This document shows, in pieces, positions 18,642-27,018 of a stretch of 64,000 bases of DNA. Made by a program: the position numbers and the translations under genes. Each line of letters begins with the position of its first letter. The stretch's first letter is position 1. The notes below the pieces were generated by a model. The model was given only the letters and a program-made list of their open reading frames with translations. It was not told the origin of the DNA and ran no database searches. Source of the stretch: Sphaerochaeta halotolerans (GTDB lineage Bacteria > Spirochaetota > Spirochaetia > Sphaerochaetales > Sphaerochaetaceae); NCBI RefSeq assembly GCF_003429665.1, contig NZ_QUWK01000006.1:62001-126000 (forward strand). Reading direction: 5' to 3'.

Positions 18642-19404
18642 ACAAACACATAAGACAGAAGAGACAATCCTGAAGATAGAACATCTCAAGAAGTGGTTCG
18701 GGGACCTCGAAGTCCTCAAGGATATCAACCTCGAAGTAAAACGAGGCGAGGTGGTCGTAATCATTGGCGCCTCTGGAAGTGGAAAGAGCACATTACTCCG
18801 CTGTATAAACTTTCTGGAGAAAGCCCAGAAAGGAAAGATTTACGTCAACGGGAAGCAGGTAAGACAGCAGGAAAAACAATTGAACAAGGTCCGCCAGGGT
18901 CTTGGAATGGTCTTCCAGCACTTCAACCTCTTCCCTCACATGACTGTCATCGGGAATGTAATGGAAGGCATGATCCACGTCAAGAACATGCCCAAGGAAA
19001 AAGCTAGGGAAAAAGCCCTCGAGCTCTTGGAGCAGGTAGGACTGAGTGACAAAGCTGATATCTACCCTGCCATGATTAGTGGAGGACAGAAACAGCGTGT
19101 TGCCATCGCCCGGGCTCTCGCCATGGAGCCTGAGATAATGTTGTTTGACGAGCCTACCAGTGCACTCGATCCTGAGTTGGTTGGAGAGGTACTCTCAGTT
19201 ATGACTGACCTTGCAAACAAGGGGATGACAATGCTGGTGGTAACCCATGAGATGTGGTTCGCCAAGGAGGTTGCAGACCGCGTTATTTTTATGGATGATG
19301 GAATCATCCTTGAGGAAGCTCCCCCTGAGGAGATGTTCAGTGCCCCAAAGGAAGAACGCACCCTTGCCTTCCTGAAACAGGTGCTTCCTCCACAAGACGA
19401 ATAA
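18634..19404 (+). CDS. amino-acid ABC transporter ATPase (GlnQ type)
   Basis: A 256-residue ATP-binding subunit. Walker A is GASGSGKST, the signature is [15 protein letters not shown], Walker B is [14 protein letters not shown] and the switch His lies in VVTHEM. ATG 18634 is chosen over the in-frame GTG 18628 because AAGGTGAG sits 5 nt ahead. It closes the importer operon, followed by a terminator. Confidence 0.95.
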   Translation: MTKQTHKTEETILKIEHLKKWFGDLEVLKDINLEVKRGEVVVIIGASGSGKSTLLRCINFLEKAQKGKIYVNGKQVRQQEKQLNKVRQGLGMVFQHFNLFPHMTVIGNVMEGMIHVKNMPKEKAREKALELLEQVGLSDKADIYPAMISGGQKQRVAIARALAMEPEIMLFDEPTSALDPELVGEVLSVMTDLANKGMTMLVVTHEMWFAKEVADRVIFMDDGIILEEAPPEEMFSAPKEERTLAFLKQVLPPQDE

Positions 19405-19429
19405 GAACCATGCAAACAATTGTATTAAG

Positions 19430-19460
19430 ACCCTTGCTTTACCCGGCAAGGGTTTGTTTT
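19430..19460. terminator. terminator of the ABC importer operon
   Basis: ACCCTTGC (19430-19437) pairs with GCAAGGGT (19446-19453), followed by TTGTTTT. It lies between convergent units and could serve both. Confidence 0.8.
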
Positions 19461-19483
19461 ACGTGATATACCTCAGACAATAA

Positions 19484-20045
19484 TCAACGTAACTGCACTA
19501 AAGCCAAGCTGCTATTTACGACTCGTTTAGCCTTCTGTGAGGCGAGCACATGTGAGAATGTAGTTCCGGAAAAAGCCCACAATGAGATTGCGGAAAAACT
19601 CATCATCGTAAAGAAGAGTGCACTGAGAAACAAGGCTGGTACGCTGTGGTTCATACTACTGAGAAATATAGTGTAAAGTGTAAGGGCAAGTACCAGTACC
19701 TTTGGATTGAAGAGCTGAAGCAATAACCCATCCTTATAATCCAGCAACTTGGAGCCCTTTTGAGAGAGCGTATAGTCTGCATGCAGTACCCGATAGGCAA
19801 GATAGAGGATGTAAGCCGCTCCCAGATATTTGCATAATCTCAGGAAGAATGTGAGCAACGAGCGATACAAAGATCCCACAAATCAGCATGATGGAGAAAA
19901 AGCCGGTTGCAATTCCCAGGAAATACGGCATGCTCCGCTTATACCCCGCCTGCATGCCCATGATTGCACATCTGATGGTGTTTGGACCTGGGGTAAACGT
20001 AGTCACACATGCAAATATGAACACTGAAACATAATCAATCTCCAT
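19484..20045 (-). pseudogene. LysE/RhtB family amino-acid exporter with a frameshift
   Basis: The first frame (20045 down to about 19845) gives the family N-terminus with TTFTPGPNTI and two hydrophobic helices. A second frame continues with LCKYLGAAYILYLAYRVL and further helices to a stop at 19484. The switch between frames near 19845 needs only one inserted or lost base, inside the third helix. Joined, the product is about 187 residues, close to the usual ~200. It may be a true pseudogene or a sequencing error, since no second lesion is visible. Confidence 0.8.
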
Positions 20046-20136
20046 GGGATTCCCCTATGCTGATTATAGCAGAAATGCACTGTGTAGGCCAAAAGAATCC
20101 CCGGGAAACCCCGGGGAGAACATGAGAATCCTTTGA

Positions 20137-21426
20137 TTAGTACTGCTTCGGTCCTGCAGCAAGAGCCTGCTCAACCAAGGCATAGAAATTGCTGACACTC
20201 ATGGTTGCACCAGCAATATCATCGGTATGGCCGCCATCATCCTTGTAGCTGATCTGCGTAGGATCCTGGGTGGAGAGCAGGTATGCTTCGACTGCAGCAG
20301 CCTGTTCATGCCAACCCTTGCCGATTTCACTGTGTGCTATCATCCCATACCCACCTTCAGCAGCAACCTGTTTCTTGTCACGACCGTCCTTGTCCACTCC
20401 ACTCCAGTAGACGCTTTCAATGTTGCCATTGTTGACCAACAAGGAAACATACCCTTTCCAACCGGATGAGCTGAAAGTCTCATCACTGGCATAGTAGGAA
20501 CCATCCTGGAAAGGACCGATTTCATTTGGGCCAGCTGCAAGCGCTTCCTTGGCAAGATCATAGAAGGCATTAACATGGATGGAGACTCCTGCAATATCAT
20601 CAGTATGGCCCTCGTCATCTTTGTACGTAATACCTTCAAGGTCCTGGGTCTCAAGCAAATATGCTTCAGCCTTGGCAGCCTGTTCATACCACTCTGCCTG
20701 TGCACCACCGAACTTAACCATATTGTAGTTTCCAGCCTTGTCATACGGCTTCTTGTCATCGCCAGTTCTATTGACTGCGCTCCAGTTGACAGCAGCAATA
20801 CGTCCATTGAGAACGGTCAAGGATACATATTCTTTCCAACCGGAGGAAGGATAAGAATCTGCTATGGCAAAGTATGCTCCATCCTCATAGGGGCCACGGC
20901 CAACAGGACCGGAAGCAAGAGCTTCGCTGGCAAGGTCGAAGAATGCATTTACATGGACGGAGACCCCTGCGATAGCATCGGTGTGACCTTCAGCATCACT
21001 GTAACTAATGGCAGTAGGGTCCTGGGTCTCAAGCAAATATGCTTCAGCCTTGGCAGCCTGTTCATACCACTCTGCCTGCGCATTACCGAACTTGACCATG
21101 TTGTACTTACCAGCTTTATCATAGCTTTTCTTGTCCGCACCAGCATTGATGTTCACTCCATTCCAATCAGCATCAATGATTTTTCCACCTTCGACAGTAA
21201 GGGTCACTGTCTCCTTCCATCCGGAAGAAGCGAAGCTGTCAGCTGCTGCGAAATATACGCCATCTGCGTATGTTCCAGTTGCCACAGGTGCCGTTGCAGA
21301 AACAGTCGGTGCAGCTTTCGGTGCAGCAGTAGCTGCCTGGGTTTCTTCACTCTCTGACTTGGCACAACCAGCAAAGGTAAGCATGATAGCCAAGACGGTC
21401 AGAACCAGCAATAGATGTTTTTTCAT
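20137..21426 (-). CDS. lipoprotein with three tandem FMN-binding domains (PplA-like)
   Basis: A 429-residue exported lipoprotein: signal peptide with lipobox LTFAGC (Cys21), then an Ala/Pro linker and three copies of a ~125-residue FMN-binding domain (PF04205 type, as in RnfG, NqrC and Listeria PplA). Each copy begins DG.Y.A.......SGWK and ends at G-H-T-D-x-I-A-G. ApbE attaches FMN covalently to a Ser/Thr in this region. Domain 3 has the canonical IAGATMS; domains 1 and 2 have IAGVSVH and IAGVSIH. Domains 1 and 2 share a 60-nt identical stretch at 126-codon spacing. GAGGAG precedes the start. It is divergent from ndh2, suggesting a partner in quinol-to-flavin electron export. Confidence 0.85.
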   Translation of the reverse strand: MKKHLLLVLTVLAIMLTFAGCAKSESEETQAATAAPKAAPTVSATAPVATGTYADGVYFAAADSFASSGWKETVTLTVEGGKIIDADWNGVNINAGADKKSYDKAGKYNMVKFGNAQAEWYEQAAKAEAYLLETQDPTAISYSDAEGHTDAIAGVSVHVNAFFDLASEALASGPVGRGPYEDGAYFAIADSYPSSGWKEYVSLTVLNGRIAAVNWSAVNRTGDDKKPYDKAGNYNMVKFGGAQAEWYEQAAKAEAYLLETQDLEGITYKDDEGHTDDIAGVSIHVNAFYDLAKEALAAGPNEIGPFQDGSYYASDETFSSSGWKGYVSLLVNNGNIESVYWSGVDKDGRDKKQVAAEGGYGMIAHSEIGKGWHEQAAAVEAYLLSTQDPTQISYKDDGGHTDDIAGATMSVSNFYALVEQALAAGPKQY

Positions 21427-21493
21427 CGTAAGATACTCCTCAAATACTTGAAAATCGTTCGAACATTATCTATATATAATCATATACTGATTT

Positions 21494-21522
21494 TTGACAC
21501 ACATGCAATATCGTCATAAAAT
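21494..21522 (+). promoter_or_regulatory. strong forward promoter 360 nt ahead of ndh2
   Basis: Consensus TTGACA (21494-21499) and TAAAAT (21517-21522) are 17 nt apart. Transcription from here would give a long leader or a separate small RNA through the structured stretch 21657-21709. Confidence 0.5.
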
Positions 21523-21656
21523 TATCAATAGTAATTTTTAGTAACAATAAATTGTCATTATTTACTTATATTTAATAATGTTATACAGAATAGTATACCC
21601 ATTGCTTTACTCTGATATCAAAAATGTGTCAAAAAAAAATTTACAAATTTCTTTAC

Positions 21657-21709
21657 GGTAAGTACCGCTCGCAGGAGCATTACCTTACAAGGAACGAACT
21701 CCTGTAGCG
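21657..21709 (+). other. structured RNA candidate in the divergent intergenic region
   Basis: CGCT-cg-CAGGAG (21666-21677) pairs with CTCCTG-t-AGCG (21699-21709). GTAAG/GGTAA at 21657-21662 can alternatively pair with CTTAC/TTACC at 21680-21688 inside the loop. This gives mutually exclusive folds. No known riboswitch consensus, including the FMN element, was recognised. The rest of the 455-bp gap (21427-21881) is AT-rich and codes for nothing I can see. Confidence 0.35.
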
Positions 21710-21752
21710 CATGAATAAATAAGGATTTGTGTATTTTGTATCGATAAAAACA

Positions 21753-21761
21753 TGGTATAAT
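21753..21761 (+). promoter_or_regulatory. extended -10 promoter of ndh2
   Basis: TGG-TATAAT is a perfect extended -10. The predicted start near 21768 gives a leader of about 114 nt. The -35 region is weak, as expected for an extended -10. Confidence 0.55.
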
Positions 21762-21806
21762 TGCATTAATTCCTAGTTTTATGCTAGAGTGTTTTCTTAT
21801 GAGACC

Positions 21807-21839
21807 AGGTGGGGTGGTAATACCTTTTCTCACCTTTTT
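21807..21839 (+). terminator. possible attenuator in the ndh2 leader
   Basis: AGGTG (21807-21811) pairs with CACCT (21831-21835), with an inner GGT/ACC pairing, followed by T4. It lies between the extended -10 promoter and the ribosome-binding site. The stem is short, so the call is tentative. Confidence 0.3.
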
Positions 21840-21881
21840 ACTATATCTCTCTGTACCCGCACAGGGCCAACAAGGAACGTG

Positions 21882-23822
21882 ATGATGGACAAGAAACAGA
21901 TTGTTATTTTGGGCGGAGGCTATGCAGGAGTGCATGCAGCAAAAGCACTGCACAAGGCATTCAAGAAACAGAAAGACAAGGTTGAGATTACCTTAATCGA
22001 CAAGAACAGCTACCATACTCTTATGACTGAGCTGCATGAGGTTGCAGGAAATCGTGTTGATGAGGAATCGGTTAAAATTTCTTATGATCGCATTTTCTCA
22101 GGTAAAATGGTGAATGTTGTACAAGACAAGATCACCAATATCGATTTCAAAAAGCAGGTACTTACTGGAGAGAAGTCAACCTACTCCTATGACCAACTTC
22201 TGATCAGCACAGGTGCCCAAACTGCCGATTTCAATATACCTGGGGTAAAGGAACATGCCTTCTACCTGTGGGGCCTCGAGGATGCACTGAAGCTCCGCAC
22301 CCATATTGAACACACGGTACGTGAAGCCGCTAAGGAAGTCGACCAAGAAAAGCGCAGAGAGATGCTTACCTTTGTAGTTGCAGGTGGTGGCTTTACCGGT
22401 GTAGAGATGATGGGTGAACTGATAGAATGGCTTCCCGTCCTCTGCAAGAAACACGGTATCGACTTCAAGAAAGAAGGGCGATTGATCAACTGTGAGGGAC
22501 TGGGAAATATCCTGAACATGCTTCCAGAAAAACCACGGGAAAAAGCGGTCAAACGTATGGAAAAGAAGGGTGTTGAAATTATGCTCAACAGCCTGATCAC
22601 CAATGTCGAAGCAGATAGGTTCACCACCAAGAATGGGGATGTCATAAAGACCAGAACCCTGGTTTGGACCTGTGGAGTACGTGGTACTGAATTCTGTGAG
22701 AGGCTTCCCCTCTCCGATGGGAAAATCGGGAGAAAAGCCGTAAACGAGTTCATGCAGAGCCCCGACTACCAGAACGTCTATCTTGCCGGCGATGGAATGT
22801 GGTTCATCGAGGATAATCGTGCAGTCCCGCAGATTGTTGAGGCGGCAGAACAAACTGCAAAGACTGCTGCTGAAGGTATTATCTATACCATCAAGCAAGA
22901 ACTTGGATTGGATGCAACGCCACCAAAACCATATAAATCTAATTTCCATGGGTACATGGTATCCATCGGAGGGACCTATGCGGTAAGCCACACAGCGGGC
23001 ATCTCTCTTTCAGGATTCTTTGCCGTCGCACTGAAGCATCTCGTTAATCTGTACTATCAGAGTGGGGTTTGTGGAGTCAATGCAATCTGGGCATATATCA
23101 AGCATGAAATTCTCGAGGTCAAAGACAAACGTTCGTTGATTGGCGGACTGGCTACCTACAAAATTCCTTCCTATTGGACTGTGTTCCTTAGAATGTACCT
23201 TGGTGTCATGTGGCTCATCGAAGGTATCAAGAAGATCGCGGAAGGCTGGCTTACCGATACCACTGGGTCGAAGGTATACTGGGGAGCCCCTGCAGATGCA
23301 GGGTCAGCAGACAGTTTGGCATCTGCAAGCCAAGCAGCAGTGGAAACAGTAGTGGAAACAGTAGCATCTGCAAGCCAGGCGGTAGGGGACGCTGCTTCTG
23401 GTGCAGTCCAACAGCTTGCACCTCCTCTGCTCTCTCAGCCTCTTGGAATCTTCACATGGGTCAATGATACATTCGTTGCCCAAGTTCCTTATTTCTTCCA
23501 GATCATGATTGTCCTTGCAGAGACGGGTATTGGACTCCTGTTCCTTGCCGGTCTCTTCACCTTCCCGGCGGCCATTGTATCCATCGGCCTCTCTATCACA
23601 TTCCTCATCGGTGCAATGGCAGGCAAGGAAATCCTTTGGTACATAGCAGTATCCATTGTCATGCTCGGTGGAGCTGGAAAGGCCTTTGGATTGGATTACT
23701 GGGTCATGCCATACATAAAGAAACTTTGGAACAAGACCCCATTTGCAAAGAAAACCTATTTCTACCTCGACGAACCTGAATTCACACGGAAACAGATGGA
23801 AAAGAAGTTGGGCAGGAAGTAG
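21882..23822 (+). CDS. ndh2: type II NADH dehydrogenase with C-terminal membrane (DoxX-like) extension
   Basis: A 646-residue protein. The N-terminal ~410 residues are a monotopic NADH:quinone oxidoreductase: FAD fold ILGGGYAGVHAA near residues 9-20, NADH fold VVAGGGFTGVEMMGEL, and VYLAGDGMW for FAD closure. Ordinary NDH-2 ends near 400-450. Here a membrane part follows with a helix (YWTVFLRMYLGVMWLIEG), an Ala/Ser-rich linker, and three or four further helices resembling DoxX. The same layout is known for the Ndh2 of Listeria extracellular electron transfer. ATG 21882 (or 21885) is chosen because AAGGAA lies just upstream; the longer frame from GTG 21789 adds non-homologous residues. The stop is 6 nt before the prenyl synthase gene. 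Confidence 0.88.
   Translation: MMDKKQIVILGGGYAGVHAAKALHKAFKKQKDKVEITLIDKNSYHTLMTELHEVAGNRVDEESVKISYDRIFSGKMVNVVQDKITNIDFKKQVLTGEKSTYSYDQLLISTGAQTADFNIPGVKEHAFYLWGLEDALKLRTHIEHTVREAAKEVDQEKRREMLTFVVAGGGFTGVEMMGELIEWLPVLCKKHGIDFKKEGRLINCEGLGNILNMLPEKPREKAVKRMEKKGVEIMLNSLITNVEADRFTTKNGDVIKTRTLVWTCGVRGTEFCERLPLSDGKIGRKAVNEFMQSPDYQNVYLAGDGMWFIEDNRAVPQIVEAAEQTAKTAAEGIIYTIKQELGLDATPPKPYKSNFHGYMVSIGGTYAVSHTAGISLSGFFAVALKHLVNLYYQSGVCGVNAIWAYIKHEILEVKDKRSLIGGLATYKIPSYWTVFLRMYLGVMWLIEGIKKIAEGWLTDTTGSKVYWGAPADAGSADSLASASQAAVETVVETVASASQAVGDAASGAVQQLAPPLLSQPLGIFTWVNDTFVAQVPYFFQIMIVLAETGIGLLFLAGLFTFPAAIVSIGLSITFLIGAMAGKEILWYIAVSIVMLGGAGKAFGLDYWVMPYIKKLWNKTPFAKKTYFYLDEPEFTRKQMEKKLGRK
23319..23377 (+). repeat. 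short in-frame repeats encoding the ndh2 linker
   Basis: GCATCTGCAAGCCA occurs at 23319-23332 and 23364-23377. TGGAAACAGTAG is tandemly duplicated at 23341-23364. Together they encode an Ala/Ser/Val/Thr-rich linker between two membrane parts, a likely site of length variation by slippage. Confidence 0.7.
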
Positions 23823-23828
23823 GCAATC

Positions 23829-24815
23829 ATGTCAGATTTTTGGGACGATGAGCCTCACATCCAAGCACAACTCCAGGTAGTCCGAAAAACAATTGGGCAA
23901 ACCGTTGCCACCGCACATGGTTTTATCAAGCCAATTCTTGAAGATTATGTGAACAGCACCGGTAAAATGCTTCGTCCTGCCTTAGTGCTCATCACCAGTA
24001 TGATTGGTAATCAGGATCGCAGCGAGGATGCTATCAGGGTGGGCTCAGTTATTGAGCTCATCCATCTTGCATCATTGGTGCATGATGATATTATCGACCG
24101 AGCCCCAAAACGACGAGGCAATACTTCTGTCTATGCGAAGATAGGCGCTAAACAGGCTGTACTGGCAGGAGATTTTCTCCTAGCACGTGCTTTGTCACTT
24201 GTCAGCGGAAAAGAACGGGGCGGCGATAGCCAGGTTGTATCACGAGCGCTGACGCGTCTCTGTGAGAGTGAACTTGAACAGGATGCTGGACAAGGAGATT
24301 TCTTCATAGACCGAAACACCTATCTTCGTCGGATTGGTGGAAAAACCGCCAGCCTTTTTGCACTAAGCTGCTACAGTGGTGTAGCGCTGCAGGAAATCAA
24401 TGAAACAATGAACAAACTTGCCCATCGCATTGGTTACTGCATGGGAATGGCATTCCAGATTCAAGACGATATTTTGGATTATATCGGAAGTAGCAAAAAA
24501 CTTGGCAAGCATACCGGTGGTGATGTGAAGAGCGGTATTCCTACCCTACCGCTTATCTGTGCCTTGGAACTAGAGAACGAATGGGGCAAACAAGAATTGA
24601 AGAACGTACTCACGGACAGAAAAATCCCGTTGGACCAACGTACCACCAAACAAGTTCTCTCACTGGTGGAAGAACTGGGTGGTATACAAAAAGCGCAATT
24701 TCTTGCAGAATCCTATAAGATGCGAGCTTTGGAAGAGATACACCGCCTCGGAAACCCTGAGGTTGAGCGTATGTTGATTTCCCTGTTTGAAAAATTATCT
24801 GCTCGCTCAGTATAG
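23829..24815 (+). CDS. long-chain polyprenyl diphosphate synthase
   Basis: A 328-residue trans-prenyltransferase that builds the isoprenoid tail of quinones. Both aspartate-rich motifs are intact: DDIID (HDDIIDRAPKRRGNTS) and DDILD (QIQDDILDY). The length fits octaprenyl/heptaprenyl synthases. It starts 6 nt after ndh2, so the quinone-reducing enzyme and a quinone-tail enzyme are co-transcribed, paralleling the ndh2/dmkB pairing of the Listeria electron-export locus. The chain length cannot be read from sequence alone. Confidence 0.88.
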   Translation: MSDFWDDEPHIQAQLQVVRKTIGQTVATAHGFIKPILEDYVNSTGKMLRPALVLITSMIGNQDRSEDAIRVGSVIELIHLASLVHDDIIDRAPKRRGNTSVYAKIGAKQAVLAGDFLLARALSLVSGKERGGDSQVVSRALTRLCESELEQDAGQGDFFIDRNTYLRRIGGKTASLFALSCYSGVALQEINETMNKLAHRIGYCMGMAFQIQDDILDYIGSSKKLGKHTGGDVKSGIPTLPLICALELENEWGKQELKNVLTDRKIPLDQRTTKQVLSLVEELGGIQKAQFLAESYKMRALEEIHRLGNPEVERMLISLFEKLSARSV

Positions 24816-24823
24816 GAATTGTT

Positions 24824-25096
24824 ATGGATACTACATATAATCTTGATGCTGATCTCAGCGGTGAAGAACGAGTCTTCCATGATTCGTATGATAGGACACT
24901 GCTGTACCTTGAAAATCGACAAAAAATGGCACCTGTGTCTTTGATTGTTCTTGAAGGAGAGCTCCATCATCTCACAGTTTATGAAGGACAGGATTGGGTG
25001 GGGCGTGGCGAATTGAAGAACAGCGAGATACAGGGGCAGATTTACGCCTACATTGCATTCATCGGCAAGATGAAAGAAGAGCTGCAGAACGAGTAA
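24824..25096 (+). CDS. 90-residue protein of unknown function in the ndh2 operon
   Basis: I do not recognise this protein. It has no signal peptide or membrane helix, is acidic and predicted compact (a central VSLIVLEGELHHLTVYEG strand pair). AGGA precedes ATG 24824, which lies 8 nt after the prenyl synthase stop, so it is the last gene of the ndh2 operon. It may be a real accessory protein or a small conserved cytoplasmic protein unrelated to the pathway. Confidence 0.6.
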   Translation: MDTTYNLDADLSGEERVFHDSYDRTLLYLENRQKMAPVSLIVLEGELHHLTVYEGQDWVGRGELKNSEIQGQIYAYIAFIGKMKEELQNE

Positions 25097-25130
25097 CCAC
25101 CCTGTAGCTCCTAATGCTATCGATTAATCA

Positions 25131-26274
25131 TCAACCAAGCAACGTCTTCTGACCATCCAAGCTTCTCAGCCCAGAAATTTCCTCTGTTACTTCAAGCACA
25201 CCATGATACTCCTGATTGTTGTTTCTCACGGCATAGTAACGGATCAAGATGAACTGGGAACCCTTTTGGATCCAGAAAGACCCATTGCCCTTTCTCCCTG
25301 CCTTGAAGTCAGAAATCAGCTTCTCCACCACTGCAAGACTCTTCGGTGGATGACAATGCTCAACATCACGTCCGATGATACTCCGTGTTCTCGGGAAGAT
25401 ACGTTCCTTGCCCTCACTGAAGAAGCGGACCTTGTCATCGGCTCCAACAAAGGTAATATCAGAGAGTAGGGTATTCAGCGTCCAAGCCAACTCTTCCAAG
25501 GTAAAATGACCACTGGGAAGTTTGATTTCTCCACTTACTTCCTGATTGGGGATAAAGTCATCCTTGCCGTTCATACTCGCATTCCAGCGATACCAGGTGG
25601 CTGCATCAGAAGGGCTTGCTTCTTCGATGCCACCACCATTGAAACAACATCCGATTTCGGTACTATCGCGAGCAACGGTCAACAAAGCATCATTGTCCAT
25701 GCAACCATGAAGCATTGGTATGAGGATGTTGTTCTCTTTATCAATCATGCTTCTCACCTGTTTTTCAACGCGGGCAAGCTCACTCTCAAGTACCTCTCCG
25801 TTGGTTTCCAATGTACGGATCAGTAGCTTGTACATCCCCCTGATTTCATCATCAACACCCCACATCACCTTAGGAGGGGCGGTAATTCCTGCCTTCTCAA
25901 GGTAAGGGAAAAGGAGGTTCTCTTTTCTGGAATAGTGGTTGTCAATCTTGCTGAGACTCTTGAGTGCTGCCAAGAGATCAGCTCATGTCCGTTCATTATT
26001 ATCAGAGTTACAAGCTTTTACTGCCGTTGTAAACACTCCATCCAGAAAAGCGAGCAATCCCTCATTTTCCTTGAGGAACACAAAGGCAGGAAGGCCTGCA
26101 GTCTACTCTATGGTTTGTCCACCATTGATCTCTTCCACACTCCCGCCAAAAATGGAAGCATGTACATCACAGAGTTTCTGCACTTGTTCTTCGTTAATCT
26201 TTCCTTCTTCAATCAGTTTCTTTTCAGCTGTAGCTAAGTCTTCTGCACTGATGGTCCCGAATTCTGTTTCGTAT
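25131..26274 (-). pseudogene. DUF438/PAS hemerythrin-like gene with in-frame stops and lost 5' end
   Basis: One continuous minus-strand frame gives KLCDVHASIFGGSVEEIN, then a TAG, then FVFLKENEGLLAFLDG, then a TGA, then an HHE-like helix set (NHYSRKENLLFPYLEK) and a PAS-like C-terminus. The order matches DUF438 proteins, which combine a DUF438 helix region, a hemerythrin-like metal site and PAS. The family's first ~25 residues are missing: a TAA sits upstream with no start codon. Lost start plus two stops in the same frame mark an old pseudogene. The intact 280-codon 3' part might still be expressed from an internal start. Confidence 0.85.
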
Positions 26275-26302
26275 TAATTCCTACCTACATGATTTGAATG
26301 CT

Positions 26303-26332
26303 AAAAAGCGCTCCAACAGCGAAGCGCTTTTT
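26303..26332. terminator. bidirectional intrinsic terminator
   Basis: AAAAAGCGCT (26303-26312) pairs perfectly with AGCGCTTTTT (26323-26332). It lies just downstream of the CBS gene, read on the minus strand, and ahead of the DUF438 remnant. Confidence 0.85.
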
Positions 26333-26359
26333 GTAAAAATGTGTATGCAATTACCTCTC

Positions 26360-26803
26360 TTAGTAGGCATTTGTTATATAGTGTTCCAATTCGCCAATTT
26401 CAAAATCACGCTCCTCAAGAGCCGCCTTGACTACATCGCCGATTGACACCATCCCGATAACTCGGTCATTGTCCACAACAGGAAGGTGGCGGAATCTACC
26501 AGCAGTCATAAGCTGCAAGCAGTCATCAAGATTCTGCTCAGGTTTGATGCAGGTGACACCTACTGTCATCACTTCCTTTACGGGAACTGATGCCGTATTC
26601 AGGTGCTCCAACCTGTGAGAGAAATGGCGGACAATGTCTCGCTCTGAGAGAATTCCCTTGATATCCCCATTCTCATTAAGTACCAACAGTGCACCAATCT
26701 TATGCTCGGTAAGCTTCAAAAGGGCATGTGCCAAAGTATCTTCAGGGGTGATACTGTAAACGGTGCTTCCCTTTTGATCCAGAATTGATTGTACGTTCGC
26801 CAT
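26360..26803 (-). CDS. tandem CBS-domain protein
   Basis: A 147-residue protein made of two CBS motifs (LNENGDIKGILSERDIVRH and VVDNDRVIGMVSIGDVVKAAL). CBS pairs bind adenine nucleotides and usually regulate a partner; stand-alone versions are of unknown role. GGAGG lies 6 nt ahead of ATG 26803. It is monocistronic, with a strong terminator after it, and divergent from the permease pair. Confidence 0.85.
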   Translation of the reverse strand: MANVQSILDQKGSTVYSITPEDTLAHALLKLTEHKIGALLVLNENGDIKGILSERDIVRHFSHRLEHLNTASVPVKEVMTVGVTCIKPEQNLDDCLQLMTAGRFRHLPVVDNDRVIGMVSIGDVVKAALEERDFEIGELEHYITNAY

Positions 26804-26960
26804 ACATAACCTCCATTTCGTATATTATCTAACTCCCTTCTACCACAAGCGTACTCCACCGGTAGGAATTTCGCAAGGAAATAATGGGAGGCTTATCTGC
26901 ATTCTAGCGTGATTAATTCCCTCTATTTTCGCCTCATATACACAATATATGCACATATGA

Positions 26961-26989
26961 TTGCTAATAGCAAGTAATTGTGTTATATA
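26961..26989 (+). promoter_or_regulatory. promoter with palindromic operator ahead of the permease pair
   Basis: TTGCTA (26961-26966) and TATATA (26984-26989) are 17 nt apart. The -35 is embedded in a perfect 13-nt palindrome TTGCTAATAGCAA (26961-26973), well placed for a repressor. The predicted start is ~23 nt before the ribosome-binding site of the first permease. Confidence 0.4.
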
Positions 26990-27018
26990 TTGCCATATCT
27001 TTAAATGAGGACCTCTCC

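Noticed and set aside
20575-21357. 260-codon plus-strand frame over the FMN lipoprotein
   Set aside because: Its repeats are just the antisense image of the FMN domains.
21801-21860. FMN riboswitch ahead of ndh2
   Set aside because: G-rich and hairpin-forming, but the conserved RFN blocks are missing.
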